A model generated the notes under the pieces. It was not told the DNA's origin, did no database searches, and saw nothing but the letters and a program-made list of their open reading frames with translations. Of a stretch of 64,000 nucleotides of DNA, positions 1 to 9,840 are shown piece after piece (the first letter of the stretch is position 1; each line of letters starts with the position of its first letter). Source of the DNA: Xestospongia muta (taxonomy: Eukaryota > Porifera > Demospongiae > Haplosclerida > Petrosiidae); NCBI GenBank assembly GCA_963693285.1, contig OY848917.1, positions 10,416,192 to 10,480,191 of the forward strand, read 5' to 3'. The position numbers were made by a program, and so were the translations under genes.

Positions 1-2
1 AA

Positions 3-158
3 TGTCGGATGCCAGAGATCAAAGATTTAAAGATGATTCAATGTAGCACTTGTTCTGAATGGTACCATATTGATGCCTGTGTGCAAATCTCAGAAGAGGT
101 CATCAAGAAAAGATCATCTATTTGGTTATGTGACACCTGTGATATAATTTCTGTATAA
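3..158 (+). CDS. C-terminal half of a PHD zinc finger, cut by the left window edge
   Basis: The reading frame is open from the left edge and stops with TAA at 156-158. It shows the second half of a C4HC3 PHD finger: C-x2-C (codons 42-44 and 51-53), W-Y-H, a Cys six residues after the Trp-Tyr-His start, then W-L-C-x2-C just before the end. PHD fingers usually bind histone H3 tails. They also occur at the C-terminus of several metazoan transposon proteins, and the neighbours here are all mobile-element relics, so a transposon origin is likely. The first two zinc ligands must lie outside the window. The fold call is fairly safe; gene identity is unknown. Confidence 0.6.
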   Translation, partial: CRMPEIKDLKMIQCSTCSEWYHIDACVQISEEVIKKRSSIWLCDTCDIISV

Positions 159-259
159 TGTTCAAGTTAAATTTAAAAGCTTATTACAGTTTTTGAAATA
201 TACTAACACTATCAGTCCTCCAACATAAACAAAATAAAAATTCATGTTAACCTAAAATA

Positions 260-1301
260 TTATTACTATAGAATAAAAAATATAAGACGAAAATATAGCA
301 AGCCATTTTGTGCGGTTTTATTTATCTTCAACGTGATTCCATGATATTTTAAACACCGGAGTACTTCTTCAAGATTAGTGAGACGTTCTTGGTCATCAAC
401 TCCTGTTATTAGTGTATCAATATAGCAGCTAGTATGAGGTATCCTTTGTAAAATAATGTCCATAGTTTGCTGAAAAATAGCAGGAGCAGAGGCAATTCTG
501 AAAAAGTCCACGGTGAGTGTTGATGGTGACTAGGCCTTTGGATTGATCGTCCAGCAACATTTGCTGATATGCCTAAGAGAAATCTAGTTTTGTGAATTTC
601 TTACCTCCTGTACAGAAGCAAATAATTCTACAGGTTTAGTAATGGGTATTGGTCAATCCCTGATGATGGATTAAGCGTGATCTTTATAGTCAGCACATAC
701 ACGTATAGAGCCGTCCTTTTTAGCAACAGCAATGATAGGTGCTGCCCACTTACTAAGTTATCTCTCTATTCCATCTTTAAGTCCAAAAGGTATGGGATGA
801 GGGCGCCAGAACTTGGGGGTAGTATCAGGTTTGAGACGTAGTCTTGGTAATTTACATGAACAGTGATTTCTCCTACTACATTCATCATTTCTGAAGTATA
901 CGTCTTCAATATTACATCAGACTTGCATAGTTTGTAATGAGAAAACTTGGATTTGTACTCCTGTTGTGATATAATGGAAACAGCAGCTCTAGTGTCTACT
1001 TCCATTATCAATGGGCTGTCTCCAATTCTGACTTCAACTTTGATTGGTCAATGAGCTTCGGCACCTACATTAAACAGTGCCAAGTTTTGACTAGGAGACG
1101 ATGACTGATTACCGCTCTTATCTTGTGTGATCTAGGGCTATGTTTTGACTGTTAAGACTACTAACTGGAGGTCGGACTCTCATAGGTCCTTTACTGCGAC
1201 AGACAGCTTTCAAGTGACTCCTTTTGCCATATTTCAAACAATTGACATCTTTATAGCGACACTGACTGGCAGTATGATTTGATTTAACACAACTGTAACA
1301 T
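260..1301 (-). mobile_element. Decayed Ty3/gypsy retrotransposon (gag zinc knuckles, protease, RT fragment)
   Basis: Reading right to left, the order is gag end, protease, reverse transcriptase. At 1199-1300 there are two CCHC knuckles. The first is canonical (C-x2-C-x4-H-x4-C); the second has its second Cys replaced by Tyr. At 766-1011 lies a retropepsin-like stretch whose D-T-G-A core reads D-T-R-A. At 640-755 there is an RT start (K-W-A-A-P-I-I), then a stop and frameshifts. At 266-511 is an RT palm fragment whose Y-x-D-D box reads Y-I-D-T, so a catalytic Asp is lost. No LTRs are seen. It is a dead copy and probably not functional. Confidence 0.8.
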
Positions 1302-1409
1302 GGTTATCATGCCTGTAATTTGATTCTCCATCCTCTACACGTTGAGGTTGTTTTTGACATTGAGGCAATGTTGGCTCATCTGTTATATTTTTTGTATAAA
1401 TATCAGATG

Positions 1410-2343
1410 GGTTGACAAAAACCTTTCAATACATGAAGCACCTGTGGAATTGATTCATGCCCCCAAAACCGATTCATCTACTCTTCCTTACTTATAAAAG
1501 ATAGCTTGATACGCTTTTCACTTCCCATCATTCAGTGTCGAGGTCAGGCATATGATGGGGCAGCTTGTATGTCAGGTCATAAGACTAGTGTAGCTGTACA
1601 TTGTTTAGCTCACTGTACAAATTTGTGCCTTCAAACAGTTGGAAAGCAGTCAGCTATCATTCATGATCCACTTGATCTTGTAATGGGCCTTAATCAATTA
1701 ATCAACTGGTCCCCTAAAAGATTTGCTATTTTCCAGTCTATTCAGCATGAGTAGGTCCAGGTACCCAAAGCTTAAAATCTCTCTGCCCTATTAGGTGGAC
1801 CACTTGCTAATTATGTAGTTCTTTGGAGAAATTTTCCTCGTTTTTGGCCGAAAATTGTCACACCTTCTGTTTGCTGCCACTGAACAGTTGTCCATCGCTT
1901 TGCAAGGTCAACTGTGAAAGCTGCTAAACTCACACTGAAGTTTTTACAAATTTTCTCTTTCTTGGCTATATCTGTGGCCTCATTAATAAGTAGAGCATAA
2001 AATGAAGCTTCTCGTATCTCACTTAGTATGTCCAGTAAAACACTCTTGGCCATTATACTCACAAGCTCAGTAGCAATGCCACGTGACAAATACTTACTAT
2101 TTCTTAGCCACTGCTTTAAACCAGCACAATCCTCAACTCTAAGCATTAGTAATTGCATTAAATTGCCCTCTGTTTCATCATGTCCCCTCAAAGCTAGACC
2201 TTGACACAAATAACGTAAAGATGATAGATGCTTAAGCAGCATTTCCCAGTTATGTTTCTGTTCAAGCTTCTTGCTCTCTCTTAACTGAGCTTCTAAGCTG
2301 GTGTTTGAGTACAGCTTCTTGATGACTAACTGACTTGTGGGGT
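1410..2343. mobile_element. hAT-type (ZMYM1-like, DUF4371-type) transposase relic with an internal inversion
   Basis: Two pieces of one transposase family lie on opposite strands and point towards each other. The N-terminal piece is on the minus strand (2343 down to about 1950) and includes a Leu-rich L-L-K-H-L-S-S-L-R-Y-L stretch and the first catalytic region (I-N-E-A-T-D). The following piece is on the plus strand (1410-1754), with W-V-D, C-R-G-Q-A-Y-D-G-A and H-C-L-A-H-C-T-N motifs; a stop and a frameshift sit near 1490. In the family these two pieces adjoin directly, so the second half has been flipped. No intact frame remains and no TIR was recognised. Confidence 0.7.
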
Positions 2344-2349
2344 TCTAGC

Positions 2350-3828
2350 CTACAAATTATCGCTAACCCTTTACCTTTTTGCACTTTTTTTGACAACTTA
2401 GAACTCATTTCGAAGTTCTAATTAACGTGTATGCCATAGGTCAATTTGACCTTTGACTTTTATTGGCTGTAGGTTACCAGCAAGAACTTGAAATTGTCCA
2501 TGCAGGTGTACTTCTTTACAAGCGTAAGATTTGTAATAGTAATGATTCTCAACAGTTTAGTGTTCCATAACAAGAAATGTTCCATTTTGGGTACATTTAC
2601 CTTACATGGAAAAGTTTGAACAAGATTTATGTGGCCACACACACACAGGTACTTCTGATTGGTCAACTTATAAACCCTGGGAAAAGTTGAACAGATTTCA
2701 AGGCTGTATGTTACATTGTGAACAGGATATATATTGCAAGCACATGCTAATTTGCAAACAATGTGAATCAGCCTTTAAGTTTGTTATCTGGATCTGAGAA
2801 AATTATTTCTATATAGCAATTATTGGTTAATTAATTTACTGTGTGTCTCTCTCTTTCACGTTGTTATCTTTTCTTAAATGTTATAGCAAATCAGGTACAC
2901 TATCTTAATAGCCACACCTACTTTTTTAGTTATCTTCTGTTATTGTTGTTGTTTGCAGAGATAGAAACTACTAAGAGCAGACATCTAAATTGCATTAGCA
3001 TATGATATTATAGCAAAAAATATTTTATGGTTGTTGTCTGAAGATATTGCAATAAAATATTAACTTTTTGAGTGTTGAGTTATAAAGCAGATATATAATT
3101 TTCATATATAGTGCTTCTGTGATTTATTTTGTGTATGAGTTGTACTATTCAGTTTTGTATGTCATTGGCCGCCTTCAACTATTATTATTTGTTGTTGCTG
3201 CAGAGACTAATAATTGTGGGCAGATGACATCTCTGGGGTCTAGTAATTACATGAATTGATCTCATCAGAACCTCGTGTATGATTTTTGGAAACATGATTT
3301 TGTCCAATTTAGATTTATCTTATTGTGTCAAAATTCAGAAAACTAGCATTATGTAGCAGAGGATCCATAAAAGGAAGATATTGGAGAGCACATGACATAG
3401 CACTGGTATAAAATGCTCTCACACATAAGAAAAATATCTTCTTGTCATATGAACTACAGTCCCTTATCTACTATTTTATGTAGAGTCATTCTAGTTGTTA
3501 TTTTTTTCCAATAAAAATAAACTTATCTATAAGTCAAGCAAACAGTTATTACACATTTACACCACAATATTATACCTGATATCTGACCAAAAAATGATTT
3601 TGTACACCTGAGATTGAAAAGTCAGTCAAGGTCAAGGACCTCTTAAAATTTAGGCTTGCTCCAAGCAATAAAGAAACAGTTCAGATAAGTGAATTGATGT
3701 AGTTATGACAATGCCTAATAGAGATGGACACCCAAAACTGTATTAGAATCCTTCCTTAGCCAGTTAGTATGAGATGGTGAGCTTTATATCTAATTATTGA
3801 GTTTTCAGTATATAAGAGGAAAGAGAAT

Positions 3829-3860
<32 letters not shown>

Positions 3861-4640
3861 ATATATTGTGTTTATAATGAAATTGTACTACAGAGCTTTT
3901 CCTGGATACTTGTGTAGGGATTTCATCCCTATTTAGCATTGTTATCATTTTCTTTTTTTCGAAACATTTTTTTATTACTTGTTTGCATTCTTTTTGAACT
4001 AACTTACACAACCTGTCTCTTTGGCTAATCAACTGTGAATTTGTGTACTACTGTACTTCTAATCTTGAGATTGATACAGATGTTTCTTCAAGTTTTTGTC
4101 TATTAGTTAATCTAGATAATCTTAGGCTTTGCATTGACATTTTTGATTGGAAATGAGTAGTGGTTGATGTTCTATCAAAGATAACTAATGATTATTAAAT
4201 TCAATGATTTTGTGATATCAATGGGTTGAAGATTTATTTATGAAGTTTGTGTTTTGATTAAACTTATTGCCCACTTCTTGGCACTTACCTTCAGTGCTAG
4301 TAAATATTCCATGTTGTAACAGATATTCCTATGCTTTCTTACAGTGATTTCTAATTTGTATTACATAGTTTCGTGAAATAAGATTAAAACAATATGGTCA
4401 TGCATAGCAAATTCAGCAATTTATTTAATGGTATGTTTTGCATATTCATACAATGTTGTATTAGAATATCAAAGAACACCTGGTCACAGTGTCTTACTGA
4501 TAGCTGCCAACAATATGTTCATCTAATTTTAAGGTTCTTTATTAAGTCAAACTCATGTCACATGCATCTTACATGTCAACAAAAGAGTTCGGCTACCCAT
4601 GTGGAAGTTGCATTATTTGAGTTTATTTAAATTAATCACA
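2350..4640. other. Gene-poor AT-rich stretch
   Basis: Short frames of 60-80 codons occur here on both strands, but none has a recognisable motif, conserved repeat or convincing splice context. A TA-rich microsatellite lies at about 3826-3866. I see no gene. Confidence 0.5.
3826..3866. repeat. (TA)n microsatellite
   Basis: About 40 bases of nearly pure alternating T and A with two small interruptions. Low-complexity sequence, no gene content. Confidence 0.9.
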
Positions 4641-4684
4641 GCTACACATTTAGTGTTTCTGTGCTGTTACAACTATTTTTACAA

Positions 4685-5830
4685 GTAAAGATGTCTTATA
4701 CTTTGTGTGCCCACCCCTTGCTTTGATTACAGCTTCAATTCTTCATGGCATTGATGTGACCAGGTTTTGTATTATCTCTGATGGTATATTCTCCCAAAGA
4801 TCATTTTGGGTGTTCCATCATTGAAAGAGAGTTGTTGTTGGCAATTTTTCTAGTTGTCTCTCTAAATTTGTTGTTGGCAATTTTTCTAGTTTCCTCTCTA
4901 AATAGTTCCACAAATTTTCTATTGGGTTTAAGTCTGGAGATTATTCTGGCCATGTAGTGCAATTAATATCGTTTTCGTCCATCCAATCTGTTATTAGATG
5001 AGCCTTGTGGCAAGATGCATTATCATGAATGAAGATGTAGTCCAAACCTTTTATTGACCAAGCTGATGGAATCATTGCATTTTCTGGTATTTCTAAATAC
5101 TGAAATCTATCCATCTTGTCTTTGAGTTGTACTAACATACCCTTTTCATTGCCACAGATGTGTCCCCACACCATCACACTACTGCTACTACGCTTTACTG
5201 TGCCCTGTATACAGTCCTCATTAAATTCTTCTTATAGTCTATGTCATATGTATATTCGACTATCACTATGGAAGAGATTAAGCTTGGACTCATCAGACCG
5301 TACGACTTTCTTCCACATATTTTCTGTCCAGTTCCTATGATCCTTTGCCCATTGGAGACATTATTGTTTGTGTCTTGACAGAAACACTGGTTTTCTTCTC
5401 GATATTCTACCATTTAATCCAGCATTTACCTGTCTTCTCTTTACTGTACTCGAGGAAGCCATGACATTACCTTCCTCCTTCCATATATTTTTCAGAAGAG
5501 GTGCTGTTAGTTTATGATCTCTGATTGACTTTACTACAAGACTTTTATCTTCTAGTTTTGAAGACAATTTGGGATGTCCAGGTCGTGCTCCATCAGTTAC
5601 TGACTTATTTTTCTTGTATTTTTTGATGATGTCATTTATTGTATTCTTTGGTATTTTAACTGTTTTGATATAGCTCAAATTGCTTTGTGTAAAGAGCTTT
5701 TGATACACATAACAGAGCAGCTGTAAGATGTTCTGTTAAGTACTGTGCATTGTCTAAGTAAATTAGATTTTGTACTACTTTTAATAAGAAACTCATGGGT
5801 GGCCGAAATCTTTTGAGCACCACTGTAGTA
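4685..5830 (-). mobile_element. Tc1/mariner transposon relic with degenerate transposase
   Basis: On the minus strand, frames at 5708-5361, 5413-5195 and 5177-4941 and the sequence down to 4690 follow the order of a Tc1-type transposase. They give an N-terminal helix-turn-helix part (G-R-P-G-H-P-like motif), then the DDE core with I-H-D-N-A-S-C-H, then S-P-D-L-N-P-I-E-N-L-W, the catalytic Glu region. Several frameshifts and a TGA break it. The right end carries a typical Tc1-family terminus reading inward as CAGTGGTGCTCAAAAG (about 5812-5827). No matching left terminus was found near 4640-4690, so that end is probably eroded. A 36-bp in-frame direct repeat (about 4834-4905) doubles a 12-residue segment. 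Confidence 0.85.
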
Positions 5831-5929
5831 CACACACCTTTGTAATTCTGTCCTTGCATGTGAGGTATGCGCATGTGAGGAAAAAGAGTCTGAGCAATTT
5901 GCTTTCTACATGCAACAATCACTTCAAAG

Positions 5930-6240
5930 ATGGTAGTCGAATTAGTCTAAGTAATCTGTAACTTTTGTGTGAGCTTGTAAATAATACTTTTTTTGTTAGA
6001 ATTTTCTACTCACATACCAATGCATTAACTCCATATGATATTATAGAAATTAATAGTGATAGTAGTTCAGATTAAACAAAATAAAATGGTTGATCATTAA
6101 ACATTAAATTTGTTGAACTCCTTGAAATGCTATGGACATTATTGCTAATCCTACCAAAGAATTATGTCGATAACAAAATATCTTGCAACACCTTATAAAT
6201 TTTATATTAAAGTAATTGTGTATTAGGCTAAATCTTCTTG
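5930..6240. other. No recognisable feature
   Basis: AT-rich sequence between the mariner relic and the GTPase relic. I see no frame, repeat or motif worth a call. Confidence 0.4.
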
Positions 6241-6870
6241 TTGAATATTAGGTGACAAGACACATTTTATCCAATCCCCAATATCTTCCGGAGTAAATAT
6301 TCCAGCTTTCCTCATTGATCTTCATTTATCTTCATTATTTAATGGAGAATGTCATGTTTGAGTCATGGAAAACCTCCAACCATTCAGTAGCAGATACAGT
6401 ATGAAACCTCCTGAATGGTAATAATCAATATCATATCTATCAAATGTTGTGCAATTCTTACTCATATACACAAACAAATATCACAATTTGTGCTAAACCA
6501 ACTAGAAAGTTCAGCTAGACCAGCAACAGACATGTCTCAGTCATCTAGTCCTGGAAAATCAATCACACCTAATCTCTTCACAGAGTCATCCAAGTTATAA
6601 ATAAAAGGTACTGTTGTATGTGCTGACTAAGCAGTACCTTGTACTATCTATAATATAAAACAAAAGACTTTGTTACATACTGATAAATTATTACTTACTT
6701 GTATTCCAAAGACTATATTCACTAATGTTGATTTCTCTGAGTTGACAAGTCCTATCACACCTACTGTAGTATATCTAGGTAGACCTTCTCGAAGCTGATG
6801 AATGTATAATGCCCAAATAAGCCAACGAGCAAGAAGAGATCAATATGTTTTAGGAACCAAAGCAAGAGCT
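6240..6870 (-). pseudogene. Relic of a dynamin/Era-like P-loop GTPase
   Basis: On the minus strand, one block (about 6870-6703) reads into a P-loop, V-G-V-I-G-L-V-N-S-E-K-S-T-L, where the usual G-K-S is E-K-S. It ends at a good donor (GTAAGTAA, about 6703). A second block (about 6615-6475) reads V-I-D-F-P-G, the switch-II D-x-x-G motif, about the right distance downstream. The G4 motif was not found, and stops follow (one in L-D-D-stop at about 6537). The order matches membrane-remodelling or interferon-inducible-like GTPases that bind GTP near the N-terminus. The altered P-loop and stops argue for a pseudogene; a transcript using other splice sites cannot be excluded. Confidence 0.5.
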
Positions 6871-7129
6871 GTTGCCTTAAATGGGTATCCCAATGACAAG
6901 GAATATCATAGCCAGCTTATTTTTGCTTATACCAGATTGTTTAATTAACCACAGTAAATACTTTCTTAATAAATTAATTACATTCCAACAAATCTTAAAT
7001 ACACCATGTGAAATTGTTGGTTTATTACAACAAGTCATCACTATCTTTGTTTTCAGACATCGTCCTCCATCTCTCCTTGATTAGTTAATGTTCCATGCTC
7101 ATGATCACTTATGTTATTACAATTGACAC

Positions 7130-7740
7130 TCCATATCACCTCTTTTTGCATCCAAGTTTATGGTCTGCTCGAGGATGTTAGTTTTTGTTTTTCTCTGAAT
7201 CCAGTTGGATATCTAACTTTGAGTAAACTTATCCAAGGACTGTGCTCGATAGGCTGGTGGATGTTGTATATACAGTTCTCCAACCTTTTCTTCTTCTGAC
7301 ATCATTTCCAGGGTAACATCAGCTCACAGCTCAGCTTCTCCCCCTTCTTTCATGATTTTGGTTCTGCGTTCATAGCTCTGTGTGCATAAACATTAGTCAC
7401 TGGTAGACAAGTGACTACTCCATACTTACTATTTGTTTTCTCGATCTCTCCTGTTTTTTTCTCTTAATAGGAGTAGTCATGTGTTTGCTCAACAACCTTA
7501 GAATTTTGTTGACTGTTGATTCTGTGAACATATAAAAAACATTGTGACTGATGAAATGATTAATTATATCTTTGATGGATTCAGCTGATTTTCTTTGTCA
7601 AACATAGAATGGACATGTCGTATCTTACTCTATAATAAAGAGAACATACAAACTGTATCTACATACCTGCATGGAAGCACACACTTTACCTGTAGCAAGG
7701 TAGGTGTTAACCTGCAATGAACCCTTGGTTTAATATCTGG
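7130..7740 (-). pseudogene. Decayed coding debris with an acidic M-S-E-E-E-K motif
   Basis: At about 7315-7210 (minus) there is an open stretch beginning D-V-T-L-E-M-M-S-E-E-E-K-V-G and continuing to Y-I-Q-H-P-P-A-Y-R. It is interrupted by a TAG, but the reading can be followed in other frames. Further upstream, up to about 7740, are donor-like GTATGTAG and GTAAGTATG sites and more fragments. I associate similar acidic segments with transposon-encoded proteins in sponges and cnidarians, but I cannot name the family. It is unclear whether it belongs with the GTPase relic. Confidence 0.3.
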
Positions 7741-7749
7741 TGTACATGT

Positions 7750-8640
7750 AGGTAGAACTTGAAACAGAGATACTTGATTTCATTTCATCTTTCAGTAACT
7801 TTTGTCGCTACTCATGGTTGTCCATTCTTTCATGAATATTTCTAAGCTGCTTTTCTATGCTAGTCTGAAAGCTTTGAAGAATATAACTATGCTGTTGTCA
7901 GCAGTCTGCTGCTAATGGGAAGAGGTAGCTAACTGGTCAGGTGAATCAGGAGAAATGTTGGATAAAGTTTGACCAGGTTGCCAATAATCTCTGTACAACA
8001 GAGTAAAAGACAAGTGAAAATTTACATATGTAAGCAGTAATCAATAACATAAGAAAGTGAAGTTGACAGCTTAATAACCACAACTTTAAGAATATAATTT
8101 GTGTATTCTGTATCTGAGACCAACATGCTATACTACCAACATAACTATAATAAAACAATAATTAATGTTAATCTATTGCTAATGCTGTTTAATCAAACTT
8201 ACAGGTGCATGTATATAGTATGGATATACATGCATATACATTGTTAAGTGACCTGATAGGCGATAATAATGACAAAAAATTAATATTAATGTTTACTAAG
8301 ACTCAATTATCAAAACATACTTAAATTATGACAACAACATAACAACAGTAATAGTAAAACTTTGCTACATCTACACAAGCCTACGTAGTAGCTGAAATTG
8401 ATCCATAGAAGCCACCAGTCTTACTGGCATGCTGCTTTGAGAAAACAATGACTATACAACAGACGATTTTCCTCATCCCTAGTATTGACCACTTGTCTTT
8501 GTCTAGGTCTTGGTAACTCCATGACTGACTGTCATCACAACCAGTAGTATAGTCTGCTGTCATGTGCACGTGGATTCTATTTAAGCAAAACAAATTAACA
8601 CCAATTAGTAATTATAACCTAACTCTAATATCAAACAAGC
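7750..8640. other. No recognisable gene
   Basis: AT-rich. A 70-codon minus-strand frame at 8381-8593 has no recognisable motif. I see nothing else to support. Confidence 0.35.
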
Positions 8641-8647
8641 GTAGAAC

Positions 8648-9780
8648 TTGCTCTTTTTGTGCATAGGAGCTTCTCCTATAGCTTATTATCAACACTTACC
8701 CAACAGATTTGGAGCTGTATGTCTTGGTAAGAGACATGGTAAGAGACAAAGTGTCAGTTTATGTGATGAAGAATCAAGTGAGGGTATAGTGAACATCAAT
8801 TCACTAAACATAGCTACAAGTGATGAAAAGCTCAAGAAGTCATGTAAACTTGCTAACAATCATATCCTATTAGATGATATGAAGGTTGATGAAGAAGATG
8901 CTCACAGCAGTACTAGTTCTGACATGAGTAATTTTACATCAAGCTTGGATGTTGAAATTTTGGGGCGAGACTGAAGAGATGATGTATCTACTACAGTAAG
9001 GAATATTTTGTCTGGTATGTCATTTTCCCTATTTTTTATCACCTCATTTATTGGATTTCCAAATAGGCATAAAGGTTGTAATGAAATGCTAATGAAAATG
9101 GTTAAAATTGGTAAAAAGTATACATTTGTACCAAGAAAAGTGTTTATTTATCATAGTATTGTTAGTTCATTAAAAGAAATGGCAAAGCGAAAGGGATTCC
9201 TTGAAAGATGTGATCATTGGAGAATCTGAGTGCAGGAAGGTATTTTAGGAGATATATATGATGGGAGGATATGGAATGAACTAAGAAGTATTAATGATAG
9301 ACAATTTCTGCCCTTCATAATAATTTATGCTTAAGTCTCAATGTTGATTGGTTAATCCTTATAAAGAAACCCCCTATTCTGCTGGTGCCATTTACCTCTG
9401 TGTTATTAATCTACCCAGAAAGGAATCTTTTAAAGAAGAAAACATGATTTTAATTGGAATTGAACCAAAGCAGCAAGTATTTTCTCCAATGATTAGAGAT
9501 TTGGAGTTATTGCATGATGGTGTTACATTTAGAAACTCTTCCACTCTTCTTGGTTTGACAAGTATGAGAGCTACTCTAGCATGTGTTGCATGTGATCTTC
9601 CTGCAACTTGAAAAGTTTGTGGATTTGTTAATGCTACTTTTGGCTGCTCCAAGTCATGAAAGAGTTTGTGACATCAGCATTTGGAAGTAAGCTGTTGTAT
9701 GGTGGCTTTGATTGTGAGAACTGGACTGCTCGAGATATAGGCACACATAAATCTAAAGCTTTGAAGTGTCAAGTGTAATA
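8648..9780 (+). mobile_element. CACTA-like (Transposase_21-type) transposase relic, N-terminal and central part
   Basis: Successive plus-strand blocks follow the order of the tnp2/Transposase_21-like proteins common in invertebrate genomes. A Ser/Asp-rich N-terminal frame (8648-8971) is followed by K-K-Y-T-F-V-P-R-K-V-F and G-F-L-E-R-C-D-H-W (9008-9229), then D-I-Y-D-G-R-I-W. The frame at 9348-9611 holds N-P-Y-K-E-T-P-Y-S-A-G-A-I-Y and a V-A-C-D-L-P-A segment. A final block (9655-9777) reads A-F-G-S-K, then C-E-N-W-T-A-R-D. Stops and shifts between blocks show it is dead. The remaining C-terminal part lies at 12.86-13.2 kb, beyond an inserted gypsy element. Confidence 0.7.
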
Positions 9781-9840
9781 TCAACTAACAACTAAATATT
9801 CTTACAAAACATTCCATATATATATAGTAATAAAGTATAT
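9775..9840 (-). repeat. 3' LTR remnant of the 9.8-12.8 kb gypsy element
   Basis: About 64 bases starting TGTAAT match the sequence at 12752-12820 as a direct repeat; the shared core includes ACTAAATATTCTTACAAAAC and a TATATATAGTAATAAAGTA tail. Beyond 9840 the two copies cannot be aligned by eye, so the true LTR length is uncertain. Confidence 0.7.
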
